Assembly: GCA_030052745.1 (NCBI GenBank)
Contig: JANBVO010000025.1
Coordinates: 434,001-498,000, forward strand
From: Pleurostoma richardsiae
Taxonomy: Eukaryota; Ascomycota; Sordariomycetes; Calosphaeriales; Pleurostomataceae
Length of the DNA stretch: 64,000 nucleotides
Direction: 5' to 3'
Part shown: positions 54,741 to 64,000 of the stretch, piece after piece
Layout: each line of letters starts with the position of its first letter
How positions within the stretch are numbered: position 1 is the first letter of the stretch
Made by a program: the position numbers and the translations under genes
The notes under the pieces: model-generated
What the model was told of the DNA's origin: nothing
What the model saw: only the letters and a program-made list of their open reading frames with translations
Databases searched by the model: none

Positions 54741-56956
54741 CTCACACAGCTGCGGATGTCTTCGGCAGCAAGAAGGGGGGAGAATTGAGAAAGAAGATGA
54801 TGGAAATGGTGACAATAACGGCGGACGTGTCTCAGAGCTGTCTCTTGAGCTTGTGCTGAACTCGAACACGACATGATTCTGTCCCTCTTCGGACGGACAC
54901 TTGCCCGCCGCTAATAGAGAACTTGGCAGACGTGGCCAAACCTCGACTTGATCTTATAAACGAGGGATGTATGAGAAGGTCAAGGGGAAGTTGCCAGCTT
55001 GAGGACCGAAAGCTAGCTTGAAGCTCTGACGAGTAGCTCAAGAGAGCCTTGCTACGAGGAAATCTGAGGCAGAGCCAGGGTAAGCATAACTGACGGAGCT
55101 CTTGATCTCCATGCGCCGTCGATCATGGAGCTCTGAACTGTTGGTGATTGACTCCCACCCGTGCACCACTTGGGCCACTAGCCACTCGGAACCGTTTGCG
55201 AGACGTCCAGGATGCGGGCTAATAGATAAGCTTCCTAGATGGAGAAGAGCCCCCCTCCCTGTTGGCTGGGATGTGACAGGTCGAAGAGCCTGTGCTGGGA
55301 CTTGGAGCTGCAAGAGTAGCTGAGATACACGAACCTGCGACATTGACAGCTAACGCTCCTGATCGCCGGATAGCGAGACACGAGCCCCCACGTCAGGAAG
55401 CTTGGATCGCAACAAGCTTGAATGCTTCGCTCTGCTTGCCCCTTAGCAGAGGCGCGGGCAGCAGACAGAGGCGCTGTCTCTTTCGAGCTCTTGGCCCAAG
55501 GATTGATGCCGACAAGATGAAAGGGATAGTTTGACAAAGAAACGGACTGGATTCAAGATGGGCAGGTGTTGAACAGACAATTCGATGATTGAAGATGTGA
55601 TGCAACAGCGAGTCCCTCTCTCGTCAGGTAAGGAAGTTCTGGGAGGGTGTGGAAGCGGCCGCAGCTAGCGAAGTCATTTGGAAGTATTAGAGAAAGGCCA
55701 GAGGAAGCCGCGATCGTGCAGGTAGGTACCCTGATCCTTGGCGAGGACCCAAGGGAAGTCAAACAAGAAGCGCATTTCTCCAGTATCCAGCGTACAGTAG
55801 GAGTCTCTTCTTTCAATGTCAGAGGTGAAAGAATATCAAAGCAAGCTGGAAGAGAACTGCAACTTTGTGTGTTGGTCCCAAAGACCTTCATCTGCAGGAG
55901 CAATAGACGTTCGTCTTCTATGGGCATCACAACATCTTCAATTTCTCCTTGGCCAAGCCTGTGACTTGGCACGCCCATCCTCTTGGAAGTCCACACTGCT
56001 GCACATTTGTCGATAGCGTCAAACTGCACGGTATTTCTGTATAAGTATAGCAGGATAGGATCGATTGACGTTGCCGTTAAGTTCCACTTGCGGCTAAGGA
56101 GACGAACCTCCCAACCCCTCCGCACTGTCATTGGTGGGGGTACCAGAGACCAAGTTCACGACAGAGGGGCGCAAACCATGATCAGAGGTCTCATCTTCCA
56201 GGTCGGAAATCTTCTTGGTGATGCAAAGAGGAAAAGCCTCTCCGATCCTCTCAAGATTCGGAACCAAGCCACAGTTCCAGAGTCTGCAGAGGGCTCCATT
56301 TCGAAACGCACTATGGGTCCCGGGAGGTCTAGCATCCCTCGAGACTCCAAGTCCAAAACTCCTTCCTAGAGGTCTCTATCCGCCTTCCGAGAAGAAAGCT
56401 CATCCCTCCTGCTAGGTTCTCGTCTCAGGGATTCCCCTTCGGCTAGTTCAGCTGCTTGCTGTGTCTCCGTACGAGCGAGGATCTGTCACCCACGGCCACG
56501 TGTTGTATCACCTACGTCCCAGAGCCGATGCAGAACTCCTCCTCAACCCCTGTAGACAAGTGGCTAACAGTTGGATAAGACATCGATTGTCTATCGCTAA
56601 TCATCGCAGCTGCTAAGTAGGCAGTAACCATTTCGGAGCCTTGTTATGATGACATGTCCTAGATCAGCGCTACCCCCTTGACCATACTTATATTCCCTTC
56701 CCCCCGTAGACTCGTGTGATGATGCCTCCGCATCATGACCACCGTCCAGGCAGACAAGCATATTATGCCCTGCAATATTTGTCCTCCTCCGAACGCCTCC
56801 AGAAAACGCCATGATATATAACCCCTCGAGAAATGCTTGCTACCGCCCACACGAATCAGACGCGTCGTAATCGTAATGCCCAGTCCGCTTCTTCCCTTCC
56901 TCTCCCCGTCGCCCGCCAAAGCCGGCGAGCACTCGCGGGCCCCGAAAGCTAGGAGG
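54741..56956. other. Intergenic region, possible eroded or unrecognised gene
   Basis: Upstream promoter of the seven-exon gene and 3' flank of the FHL1-type gene. On the minus strand, frames at 56131-55553 (192 codons) and about 56370-56095 have a fairly natural composition but no family motif. Confidence 0.45.
55553..56131 (-). CDS. Hypothetical protein, doubtful
   Basis: An ATG-started frame of 192 codons on the minus strand, with no motif I recognise, seven or so Cys residues scattered, and no membrane segment. Upstream, in another frame, a stop-free stretch reads RIGEAFPLCITKKISDL and PTNDSAEGLGGSSP, which could be an earlier exon, but no clean splice pair was found. The plus strand has a frame of about 105 codons over the same bases. 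It may be a small orphan gene, a gene relic or chance. Confidence 0.2.
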   Translation of the reverse strand: MTVRRGWEVRLLSRKWNLTATSIDPILLYLYRNTVQFDAIDKCAAVWTSKRMGVPSHRLGQGEIEDVVMPIEDERLLLLQMKVFGTNTQSCSSLPACFDILSPLTLKEETPTVRWILEKCASCLTSLGSSPRIRVPTCTIAASSGLSLILPNDFASCGRFHTLPELPYLTREGLAVASHLQSSNCLFNTCPS

Positions 56957-59900
56957 CTAGCGGCTAGCCGTCTGGGCGAGCACGTACTCGTCGATCCGCT
57001 GCCTCATGCCCCCCATGAGCACGTTCTCCGCGTCCGCGAACTCCTTCCGCTCCGTCTCGCTCTCCGTGTGCATCATGCTCCGCTCCGTGAACCCCAGCAC
57101 CCGGTCGATCGCCGACAGCACCAGCGCCTCCGACTTCTGCTGGCCCAGCTTGCCCTTGAGGATGTCCACCATGCTCGACTTGAACCGCAGCACCACCGCC
57201 ACCAGCCGCGGGTCCAGGAACTGGCCCGACGCCGCCCGCGCGAGCGCCTCCGGGTCCGCCCCCGCGCCGCCGGACTCCGCAGCAACCGTCTTGGGAAACG
57301 ACGTCTTGTACGTCTGGAACACCCCGAAGATGATCTTCTCCAGCGCCTCCTCCCCGGGCACACTGCTCTCCTGCGCCAACCCGATGCTGCGGTTGACCAC
57401 CGACATGGCGATGGCCTCGGCGCGCGGCGTGCGCTTCTCCAGCTGGTTGATCACCTGCGTGCTGAACCTCTTAATGAACGTCACGACTGAGCGATCCACG
57501 GCTGGTTTCGGCGGGGCGGCAGGGACGGCAGGGACGGCATTTGGTGCCGCTGAAGGGCCTGACTTCGCACCAGCAGTCGGATGCGCAGGTGCAGTCTGCG
57601 GGGCCACTGGAACCCCGTGTTGCTGGATCTGGGGTGGAGGTCCGGCCTGCAAAGCCTGTTGAGATGGGGCAGGCTGGCCCGGTGGATTGGATGGCGTCCC
57701 CGTATTAGCGCCAGGGGTAGGCTGTGGAGGCTTTGCAGCGTAGGGTGAGCTGTAAGCCGGCGGCTGGGCAGTAAATTGCGGCCGCGGAGGTCCAGGCGGG
57801 GGGTATCCCGGGAGCTGAGCTGACGCCGGCACTGGCGCCGGGCTCTGAGATGTAGCAGAAAAGCTTGACCGGGCTGGAGCCTGGGGTGCAACAGGGTTAC
57901 CGGGTTGAGGTGCATATTGCGGCACGGCTTGCTGCCCGGGGTATATCTGACCGGCTGGTGGCGGATACCGCTGCGGAGGCATGCCGCCAGGAGGATAACC
58001 CGGCGGACCGGGCATCATTCCGTGCTGTCCAGGAGAAAGATGAGGTGGCTGTCCCATTTGCGCTTGATACTGGGCGCTGTAGTTGTACAGCGACGCCGCA
58101 GTCTGGTCGGGCGACGTAGCCTTCCGCTTTTTGCCAGCGTCAAGCTCGATGCCAGGAACTCGGCACCACAGGTGAGTCTCCTCGTTCTTCTTGAAGGCAT
58201 CGTTACCGATGAGGTTGTGTCGCACACTGCTTTCCCATCCCTTGGTGTCGACGACGAAGAAATAGTAAGGATACCTCTTCTGGATTCGCTTGTAGATCTG
58301 TTTGAGCGTAAGTCCCTCCGGCGGAGCTTCTGTCAGGACTTCGTCGATGAGAACGCCGTAGTTCTTGTTCGGCTTCTGGAGCTGCTCTTCCGTAAAGTCC
58401 TCCATCTTGAGCTCCAAGGGAGGAGTCTTTGGCTTCTCTCTCCTCTTTTCCTTCACGGGCTTCTCACCCCCATCTGACACCTCGCCACCTTCCTCATTCT
58501 TGGGTTTCCGTGGCTTATACTTCCGTTTCTCGGGCCTGTTATCAGCTCCATCCTCGGGTAGCGGATGCTTCCTCGGCCGTCCCACCTTCCTCTTGACGGG
58601 GGGTTCGCCCGGAGGTGGCTGTGGTAGACGTTTCTTAGCAGCTTCTTGCATCTGTTTCTTCAGTAGCCGCTCCTCTCTCTTGGACATGATGCCATTCTTC
58701 GGCGGTCGGCCTGGGCCACGCTTTCTGGGTGGTATAGGGAGCTGAAGAAGATCCAGCTCCGGTTGTAGCTCTGGCTTCACTTGGCCTTCATGATCGGATT
58801 CGACAGTCTCCATGACTTCCTCGTCCCCTTCTCCCTCCTCTCTGTCGTTCTCCTCTTCTTGCGCTTCTGCCTCCGCGTCTTCCTCCTCTGACTCCTCGAC
58901 TCTGACTGCGACCTTCTCTGCCTCGGACTCGTCCTCGCTCGTGTCGCGCAGTTCGCCGCCGCGAGAGCTTTCAAATTCGAAGCTCATCTCCTTGCCGTTC
59001 TCGGAGTACCGCTTGCTCGATGTCTCCTCTTCTTCGAATGCCTCCTCTGCGCCAGTCTTTCCATGCTCGACCCCGTTGATGACAAAAACGAAGTCGACAT
59101 CTTTGATCTGTAGGTGGTCGCCACTCTTCAGGACGACCTTCTCCTTGCTGTAGTGGACATCCTCTCTGAAGAAACCATTCCGATGCAGCGGGATGGCCTC
59201 AAAGACTCCTTTCTCCCGATTGAATTGGATCTTCAAATGTTCTCTGGAAATGGCCTTTGTCTTGCTGGCAATGTTTGGTCCCGGAGAGTGTATGCCGATG
59301 AATGGCACATGATTTGGCGATGGTCGGAGTGAGGTGAGATCCACGGCCGCAGCACCCGGGGTGTGCGAGACATACTGTCTGTTAGATATCAGGTCCTCGT
59401 TGTTAGGATCCTGCGCTGCAGACTGGTCCTCTGCGGCTGCCGCCGGTGCGTGTTGTTCTGACTTGGGTGCGGAACCCTCTCCTGTGCTTGTCTTCCGCCG
59501 CTTTGAGGGTCGCGGGTTCTCCCCGTCTGATTCCGGGCCGAGCATGCCACCTTCCTCGCTGACATATGACTTACTGAACTTGCCACGGTCATGCGACGGT
59601 GGTGACGGTGGAGGTAAACCAAGGACTGCATTCTCTTCTACATGTCGTTGATGTTCCTCTGCCCTTCTCTCATCGCGCCTAGCCTGTTCTAAAGCACGCT
59701 GATCTCGTCCGATAATCACGGCGTAGGTAGTCATCTGAAATACGCTGTCGGCGAACTCTATCCGCGCGAATGATTCCAAATTCTGAGTCGCCGCAGCCGC
59801 AGCCGCAGCAGAGGCGCCACCAGGGTTGAGGCCGTTGCCGAGAGCAAGGGGATCTGCTGCATCGTTGGCCGACGTGGGCAGAGAGACCTGAGAAGGCGTC

Positions 59901-60454
59901 ACGGTGGGAAGGGGCGACGCCTGGTTTGCGGAGGAGATTTGCGCAAGCGCCATGATGAGGTGGTTGTAGTTCGTGGCCATTGCGTGCTGTTGCTGCTGCT
60001 GCTGTTGCTGGAACATGTCCATGTCCATGTCCAATGCGGCAGTAGGCACATTACTGTCTTGTGTCACCGACGCTGATCCATTCTGGTGCCCTCGAATCTG
60101 CGCTTGAGGCGTCTGGAAGTTCGGGACGGGATTCGCTGTGTTCGCTGTGCCTGCTGCTCCGCCGAGCAACTCGGGGTTGGTTTGCGGAGTGGCAGGGCGC
60201 TGTTCTTGGTCTGGCTTCGTCTCCGACTCGGCAGGTTGCGCGGGCTCTTGTGCACTGCCGGCGTCCTTGTGGTCGGCGATGGGATTGTCGTGCATTGGCG
60301 TTGTTGTTGGGCCGAGGCCACTGCCTGCTGCCGCATCGGGCTGATTCGGAGGGTGCGGTGAATGCGAGGCCGGCGCAGATGCAGGTGGAGGTGCGGGTGG
60401 AGGTGCAGGTGCAGGAGGCGGAAGGCCGTCGTGGCCTTGCTGAGACGAAGTCAT
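56957..60454 (-). CDS. FHL1: FHL1-type transcription factor (FHA + forkhead), ribosome-gene regulator
   Basis: In yeast Fhl1 binds ribosomal-protein gene promoters and recruits Ifh1 through its FHA domain under TOR control. Here one uninterrupted exon encodes 1,165 aa. Residues 1-220 are Pro/Ala/Gln-rich with an eight-Gln run. The FHA domain starts with FARIEFADSVFQMTTYAVIIG (about 225-245) and resumes after a 120-residue insertion with ISREHLKIQF and DVDFVFVINGVEHG (about 400-465). An acidic stretch follows (500-560). Two AT-hook motifs, KRGPGRPPKNG and KRKVGRPRKHP, lie at about 576-630. The forkhead domain is at about 690-775 (KPNKNYGVLIDEVL, LTLKQIYKRIQKRYPYYF, WESSVRHNLIGNDAF). A long Pro/Gln-rich region and a conserved-looking C-terminal helical part complete it. 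I start at 60454 (MTSSQQGHD); the frame is open further upstream but without ATG. Confidence 0.93.
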   Translation of the reverse strand: MTSSQQGHDGLPPPAPAPPPAPPPASAPASHSPHPPNQPDAAAGSGLGPTTTPMHDNPIADHKDAGSAQEPAQPAESETKPDQEQRPATPQTNPELLGGAAGTANTANPVPNFQTPQAQIRGHQNGSASVTQDSNVPTAALDMDMDMFQQQQQQQQHAMATNYNHLIMALAQISSANQASPLPTVTPSQVSLPTSANDAADPLALGNGLNPGGASAAAAAAATQNLESFARIEFADSVFQMTTYAVIIGRDQRALEQARRDERRAEEHQRHVEENAVLGLPPPSPPSHDRGKFSKSYVSEEGGMLGPESDGENPRPSKRRKTSTGEGSAPKSEQHAPAAAAEDQSAAQDPNNEDLISNRQYVSHTPGAAAVDLTSLRPSPNHVPFIGIHSPGPNIASKTKAISREHLKIQFNREKGVFEAIPLHRNGFFREDVHYSKEKVVLKSGDHLQIKDVDFVFVINGVEHGKTGAEEAFEEEETSSKRYSENGKEMSFEFESSRGGELRDTSEDESEAEKVAVRVEESEEEDAEAEAQEEENDREEGEGDEEVMETVESDHEGQVKPELQPELDLLQLPIPPRKRGPGRPPKNGIMSKREERLLKKQMQEAAKKRLPQPPPGEPPVKRKVGRPRKHPLPEDGADNRPEKRKYKPRKPKNEEGGEVSDGGEKPVKEKRREKPKTPPLELKMEDFTEEQLQKPNKNYGVLIDEVLTEAPPEGLTLKQIYKRIQKRYPYYFFVVDTKGWESSVRHNLIGNDAFKKNEETHLWCRVPGIELDAGKKRKATSPDQTAASLYNYSAQYQAQMGQPPHLSPGQHGMMPGPPGYPPGGMPPQRYPPPAGQIYPGQQAVPQYAPQPGNPVAPQAPARSSFSATSQSPAPVPASAQLPGYPPPGPPRPQFTAQPPAYSSPYAAKPPQPTPGANTGTPSNPPGQPAPSQQALQAGPPPQIQQHGVPVAPQTAPAHPTAGAKSGPSAAPNAVPAVPAAPPKPAVDRSVVTFIKRFSTQVINQLEKRTPRAEAIAMSVVNRSIGLAQESSVPGEEALEKIIFGVFQTYKTSFPKTVAAESGGAGADPEALARAASGQFLDPRLVAVVLRFKSSMVDILKGKLGQQKSEALVLSAIDRVLGFTERSMMHTESETERKEFADAENVLMGGMRQRIDEYVLAQTASR
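59987..60010 (-). repeat. Poly-Gln codon run (8 CAG/CAA) in the FHL1-type gene
   Basis: Eight consecutive Gln codons, mixed CAG and CAA, lie in the N-terminal low-complexity region. The codon mixture makes it less prone to slippage than a pure CAG run. Confidence 0.9.
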
Positions 60455-61785
60455 CGCTGTGCCGACAGCTCCTTCGTCTGATGTCGCGAGCCTGAAGCCT
60501 TGGGGGAGGCGCGGGCAGGGAAGGCGGTGATGCGCAGGTGGTCGCGGCAGAACTTTCTGTCCAGGGTCGGGGAGGCGGCGGCAGCGATGGACTCCATTCC
60601 ACGCCTCGCTCGTCAAGCGTCTGTCTGTCTGTCGGGCTTGTCTGTCTGCTGCGTATCCGCGGCGGCTGCACGCCCGCTCCCTCTCTCTGGGCGACCCAAA
60701 AAAAGTTTAAGGCCGGACCACCTCGCTTTGCCGTGACACCCCTGCCGCCGGGGCGTTTCCTGTGATCCAATTGGACAGATCGTTGCGACTGCTCCACATG
60801 GCGAGGGCCGCGCTGTCTCCGCAGCTGACTAAGGAAAAGATACAAAGGTACAGTACTGAGTACGACCTCAAGACGCCGTTCACACCTCCCGGTATATCCT
60901 CTGGTCCTCAGCCATCATCAAGGCTCGTTCCTCCTATGTCGCTCCATCCTCGCTTCATGTGATGACTTCAAGGGCATCGCTTCATGATATTTGTCCAGGT
61001 GGTTGACAAAGGCACAATTTATGCAATGCTGCAGCGTCAGCCTGCAGCAGGTTCCCGGGACTCACATGGCAAAATGATGAGACTCCGTCAGTTAAGATCT
61101 CATCGCCTTGTCTTACCTGATATTAGGTGTTGATCTCCTCTCGTAAAAATGAATAAGGAAAATAACTCTCTCACACACGGCTCCCGGATGCTATCCTTCT
61201 GTCTCTTGTAATGGCTGAGAATTCCGTTCCCCTTGTCCGCATCCGCCTGCCATCCCATCTCTTGTACTACGTGGCGTCCTCATCTCCATCATGGTTCCGG
61301 CCTGGCCAGAAGCCAGCCCGTCTAGACCTCCTAGCCTCTACTTAATGGTTACCCTAGATTGGTGGGATTTGGGACTTCCCCATGTTCCAGGACGCGAGTG
61401 ATTCTACATCCCGAGCCACCAACATCTTTTACATCCCAGAAACCCACGAGGCAGACCTAGAGATGTCTCATCCCGCAACGTCGGCTTCTGGCACGGCCGC
61501 AGCCATTGACAGCACATGTCATGCGCTGCTATTCTTGGATGTCATTGTGCCCTCCTGCCGGCTGTCTTGGCTCAGTTATATCTTCGATAGATGCGCGTCT
61601 TGTCTACTTTATGCCGATGTTTAGAGTCAGGCTCGGATCATCTTCGTAGCTCTCCTGTTCTCTTTATACCTACCTTAATTTATGGTAAAGATACCCAACA
61701 AGTTTCCGTGAATTCTGTATTGTTGTTTCCCCTGTGCTGGCTACTATATCGTTTCTGAGCATCAGATACCATTCTGCCAGGCAAG
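60455..61785. promoter_or_regulatory. Divergent promoter region of FHL1-type and four-pass protein genes
   Basis: The 1.3 kb between the two start codons probably contains both promoters and leaders. TCTGTCTGTC-type pyrimidine repeats near 60620-60650 lie in the FHL1-side leader. Short frames here carry no motif. Confidence 0.5.
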
Positions 61786-62685
61786 ATGGGACCGCCATCA
61801 GCCTACCCACTCGCTTCTGCGACTCTTCAAGGTCCCAACGCGAGGCCTTTCAAGATACCCGCAAGCAATACGAGACGGACCTTCCAGACGAGAAAGCGCG
61901 CCTACCTCCCGTCCACCCCTGAAGACCCTCGAACCCTACCCCGAGAGCTCTTCATCAACATAGAGAGCGATGCCAGCTCCGTCATGGCCGCCGAGGAGGT
62001 TCTGACACCGTCGTATATTCAGCCCCGGAGAGCCCCCTTGCCGCCACCTTCCCTCCTCAGCTCATCAGAACTGCGTCCATCCTCGCCAGGGACCGAGGAC
62101 AACAGCTTTCGCACCAGGTACATGTCCATGCTCCTCTCCCTGGATACCATACCCCGGGTCCACAACATCCTCGCGTCTGTCTTCACCTGGCTCCTTCTGG
62201 CAGGCTTCGTCGTCTTCCCGGGCACATTCACCAGTCGTCCGGTGCTCAAATCACTGGGACCCGCAGGCGCGGAGTTTCGCTCCCTCGCTCTCCTGATCGC
62301 CACCTCCACCTGCTGCACCGCCGGCCTCCTCGGCATGCTCTGGCTTTCCCTCCGGTGGCGCCGCAACTACGTCTGGCTTCTGAACAGGCTGTACCTCCCC
62401 GGTGTACTCAACGCCTTGGCGGGGCTGCTCGCGACGCTGGCGGGCGTCTATGCCCAGCAGCAAGGGCACTGGAGCGTCCCGGCATTGACTGTCGCAGCCG
62501 TGGAGGCAGCGGTGCTGGTCTCCTCCCTCGTGTGCTTCGTGGTCTACAACAACCTACTGCTGGAGAAGGTTAGGAGACACCACCAGGATGGTGCAGAAAG
62601 TGGCACAGACCTAGATTCGGGCAGGACGAGCAAGTTTGGGAGAGTAGCTCGGGACCCGGCCATTGCACCTGGGAGTGTTGTCTGA
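61786..62685 (+). CDS. Small four-pass membrane protein, fungal, function unknown
   Basis: A single exon of 299 codons. The first 120 residues are polar and Pro/Ser/Arg-rich, presumably cytosolic. Four hydrophobic segments follow at about 126-146, 166-188, 203-223 and 231-255, with a short RWRRNYVWLLNRLYLPG loop between helices 2 and 3 and FTSRPVLKSLGP after helix 1. The last 45 residues are polar (KVRRHHQDG, SGRTSKFG). I recognise this as a common type of uncharacterised mould membrane protein but know no assigned function. It converges with the molybdate transporter gene, with only 148 bases between the stop codons. Confidence 0.8.
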   Translation: MGPPSAYPLASATLQGPNARPFKIPASNTRRTFQTRKRAYLPSTPEDPRTLPRELFINIESDASSVMAAEEVLTPSYIQPRRAPLPPPSLLSSSELRPSSPGTEDNSFRTRYMSMLLSLDTIPRVHNILASVFTWLLLAGFVVFPGTFTSRPVLKSLGPAGAEFRSLALLIATSTCCTAGLLGMLWLSLRWRRNYVWLLNRLYLPGVLNALAGLLATLAGVYAQQQGHWSVPALTVAAVEAAVLVSSLVCFVVYNNLLLEKVRRHHQDGAESGTDLDSGRTSKFGRVARDPAIAPGSVV

Positions 62686-62833
62686 GTCTGTGAGGAAGAA
62701 AGTATTGTATCGTGTGCTAGCTTTCGGGTTTTTTGTCTATTGTAAGCGACCAACGTCTTGATAACCTCAGGATAGCATCTAGTTAATCCTCAATTTACTA
62801 TGTCTCGTCTCATGCTCTCGTATCATCGTATCT

Positions 62834-63943
62834 TCAAGCCAGCAGCGGCGCCGACTCTCCAAGCACCCGTCCATGCCCTCTCCTCGCAAGATAGTGCGAC
62901 AGCTCATACGCGCCATGGCACAGCATGCCCGCCAAGAAGCCCACAGCATCGTTCTTGAACGCCAGGATTCCCGCCGTGGTCACCAGCATCACCGTCCAGC
63001 GCTCCTGCCTCTCCTCGTCCGACAGCTCCCGGTGCCGCTTAAGTCTCCTCACCAGCCCACCTCCCTCGCCGCCCTCCTCCGCCGCGCTCTCCCACAGGTC
63101 CGGCGCGCCGTGGTTCAGGCTCTGGCCCACTTTGGCGAGCTCCAGCCCCGCAGCCAGGACCATGATCCCCAGCACGCTCTTCGGGAAGTGCCGCAGCAGC
63201 TCGATGAGCGTCTCGCCGAAGACGAGCCCCAGCACCATCTTGAGCAGCCCCAGCAGGACGATGCTCGCGCCGCTCCGCGCTCCGAAGCGGTACTGCGCCG
63301 CTAACCCGCCGGCGCCGTGGCACACGGGCATCGCGCCGAACCAGCACCCCGAGAGGTTCATCAGCGCCACGCTGACACCCAGGGACGTGACGCTCGGCCC
63401 GGGGACGTCGGGCAGCAGGTCTGACGCGAGGGCGCTCGCGGCGATTACGGAGTTGAGCGTTGTGAGTGGCAGCTGCGCGAGCGCCATGCCCCAGGCGTTC
63501 CCATCCGCAAACGCCGGGACCACGACGAACGGCCTCCAGGCAGAGAACGAGGGTAACCAGTGGCCGTGGCCGTGCGACGCCGCCACGGCGGCGCTGCCGA
63601 ACGCGAGGGCCAGCCCGGCCGCGAACATGACCAGGGCGTAGGGGAAGCGGGGCAGCTTGGCGGTGAGCACGAGGGCGAGGAAGGCGGCGGCGGCCCAGAG
63701 GCGGTTGTCGAAGGGGGAGGAGGCCCAGTGCAGCGGCCGGAGCAGCGAGGTCCCCGCGGAGATGACGAGGCTGAGCCCGGCGCCGAACTGGATGCCCTTG
63801 ACGACGGGGACGGGCACGTGCCGCGTCAGCCAGCGGATGAGGCCGGTGACGCTGAGGATCAGCACGGCGGCGCCGACCAGGGCGCCGGCCGCGACGGTCT
63901 CGCGGAGGGAGTAGTGGGAGGCTATCACGGCCGCCGCGATGGC
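62834..63943 (-). CDS. MOT1-type molybdate transporter, 3' part (5' end outside window)
   Basis: High-affinity molybdate uptake for molybdenum cofactor enzymes such as nitrate reductase is the expected role. The last exon, 63943-62834, encodes 369 aa and begins in phase 0 right after an acceptor (CGCTGAC branch, CAACATAG), so at least one upstream exon and most of the intron lie beyond the window edge. The start AIAAAVIA is the continuation of the family motif QPMKAIAA. The second MOT1 signature is intact: VALMNLSGCWFGAMPVCHGA followed by GGLAAQYRFGARSG. About eight to nine helices are present, with a short cytosolic loop rich in charged residues (RRLKRHRELSDEERQERW) before the last two. The gene is minus strand and converges with the four-pass protein gene. 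Confidence 0.9.
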   Translation of the reverse strand, partial: AIAAAVIASHYSLRETVAAGALVGAAVLILSVTGLIRWLTRHVPVPVVKGIQFGAGLSLVISAGTSLLRPLHWASSPFDNRLWAAAAFLALVLTAKLPRFPYALVMFAAGLALAFGSAAVAASHGHGHWLPSFSAWRPFVVVPAFADGNAWGMALAQLPLTTLNSVIAASALASDLLPDVPGPSVTSLGVSVALMNLSGCWFGAMPVCHGAGGLAAQYRFGARSGASIVLLGLLKMVLGLVFGETLIELLRHFPKSVLGIMVLAAGLELAKVGQSLNHGAPDLWESAAEEGGEGGGLVRRLKRHRELSDEERQERWTVMLVTTAGILAFKNDAVGFLAGMLCHGAYELSHYLARRGHGRVLGESAPLLA

Positions 63944-64000
63944 CTATGTTGGGGAGTCAGCGCCTCGGTCTTGGAGGATCGGTGTGGAGTCGTCTAGGAC

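Overview
The window is nuclear DNA of a filamentous ascomycete (Pezizomycotina). Protein genes are interrupted by short introns (about 50-190 bases) with GT...AG ends and CTGAC/CTAAC-like branch points. Gene families typical of moulds are present: a bZIP with a DUF3425 region, a DUF6536 membrane protein, a STAND-like ankyrin protein, and a very large Glu/Ala/Pro-rich protein of the type annotated 'involucrin repeat protein'. Genus and species cannot be read from the sequence alone.

Left part (1-12.5 kb): after about 3.7 kb with no recognisable gene come an MFS hexose transporter (+), a secreted or membrane-anchored beta-lactamase-like serine hydrolase (-), a bZIP/DUF3425 regulator (+) and a NorB/aryl-alcohol-dehydrogenase-type aldo-keto reductase (+). 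Transporter, hydrolase, regulator and reductase side by side look like a small accessory catabolic or specialised-metabolism group, although no backbone synthase is visible.

Centre-left (12.5-25.6 kb): about 6 kb (12.5-18.7 kb) has no recognisable gene. Then come three housekeeping-type genes: a small three-exon gene for a 128-aa protein with an Arg/Asp-rich tail, the telomere-capping CST subunit TEN1 (-), and, divergent from it, the ESCRT-III core subunit SNF7/VPS32 (+). About 3 kb of non-coding DNA separates SNF7 from the next gene.

Centre (25.6-39.4 kb): one giant acidic low-complexity gene of about 4,500 codons, with hexapeptide repeats, an in-frame stop-free 57-base intron, and a basic C-terminus.

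Right part (40-64 kb): a DUF6536 membrane protein (-); an eroded coding-like stretch at 43.4-43.9 kb; a five-exon STAND-like ankyrin protein (+) with a 21-C run in intron 1; a claudin/SUR7-like four-pass protein (+); a single-domain cytochrome b5 (+); a seven-exon multipass membrane protein (-); an FHL1-type FHA/forkhead regulator of ribosome genes (-); a small four-pass membrane protein (+); and the 3' part of a MOT1-type molybdate transporter (-), cut by the window edge.

Exon borders were derived by hand from splice signals and reading-frame continuity. Family calls rest on motif recognition, not on database searches.
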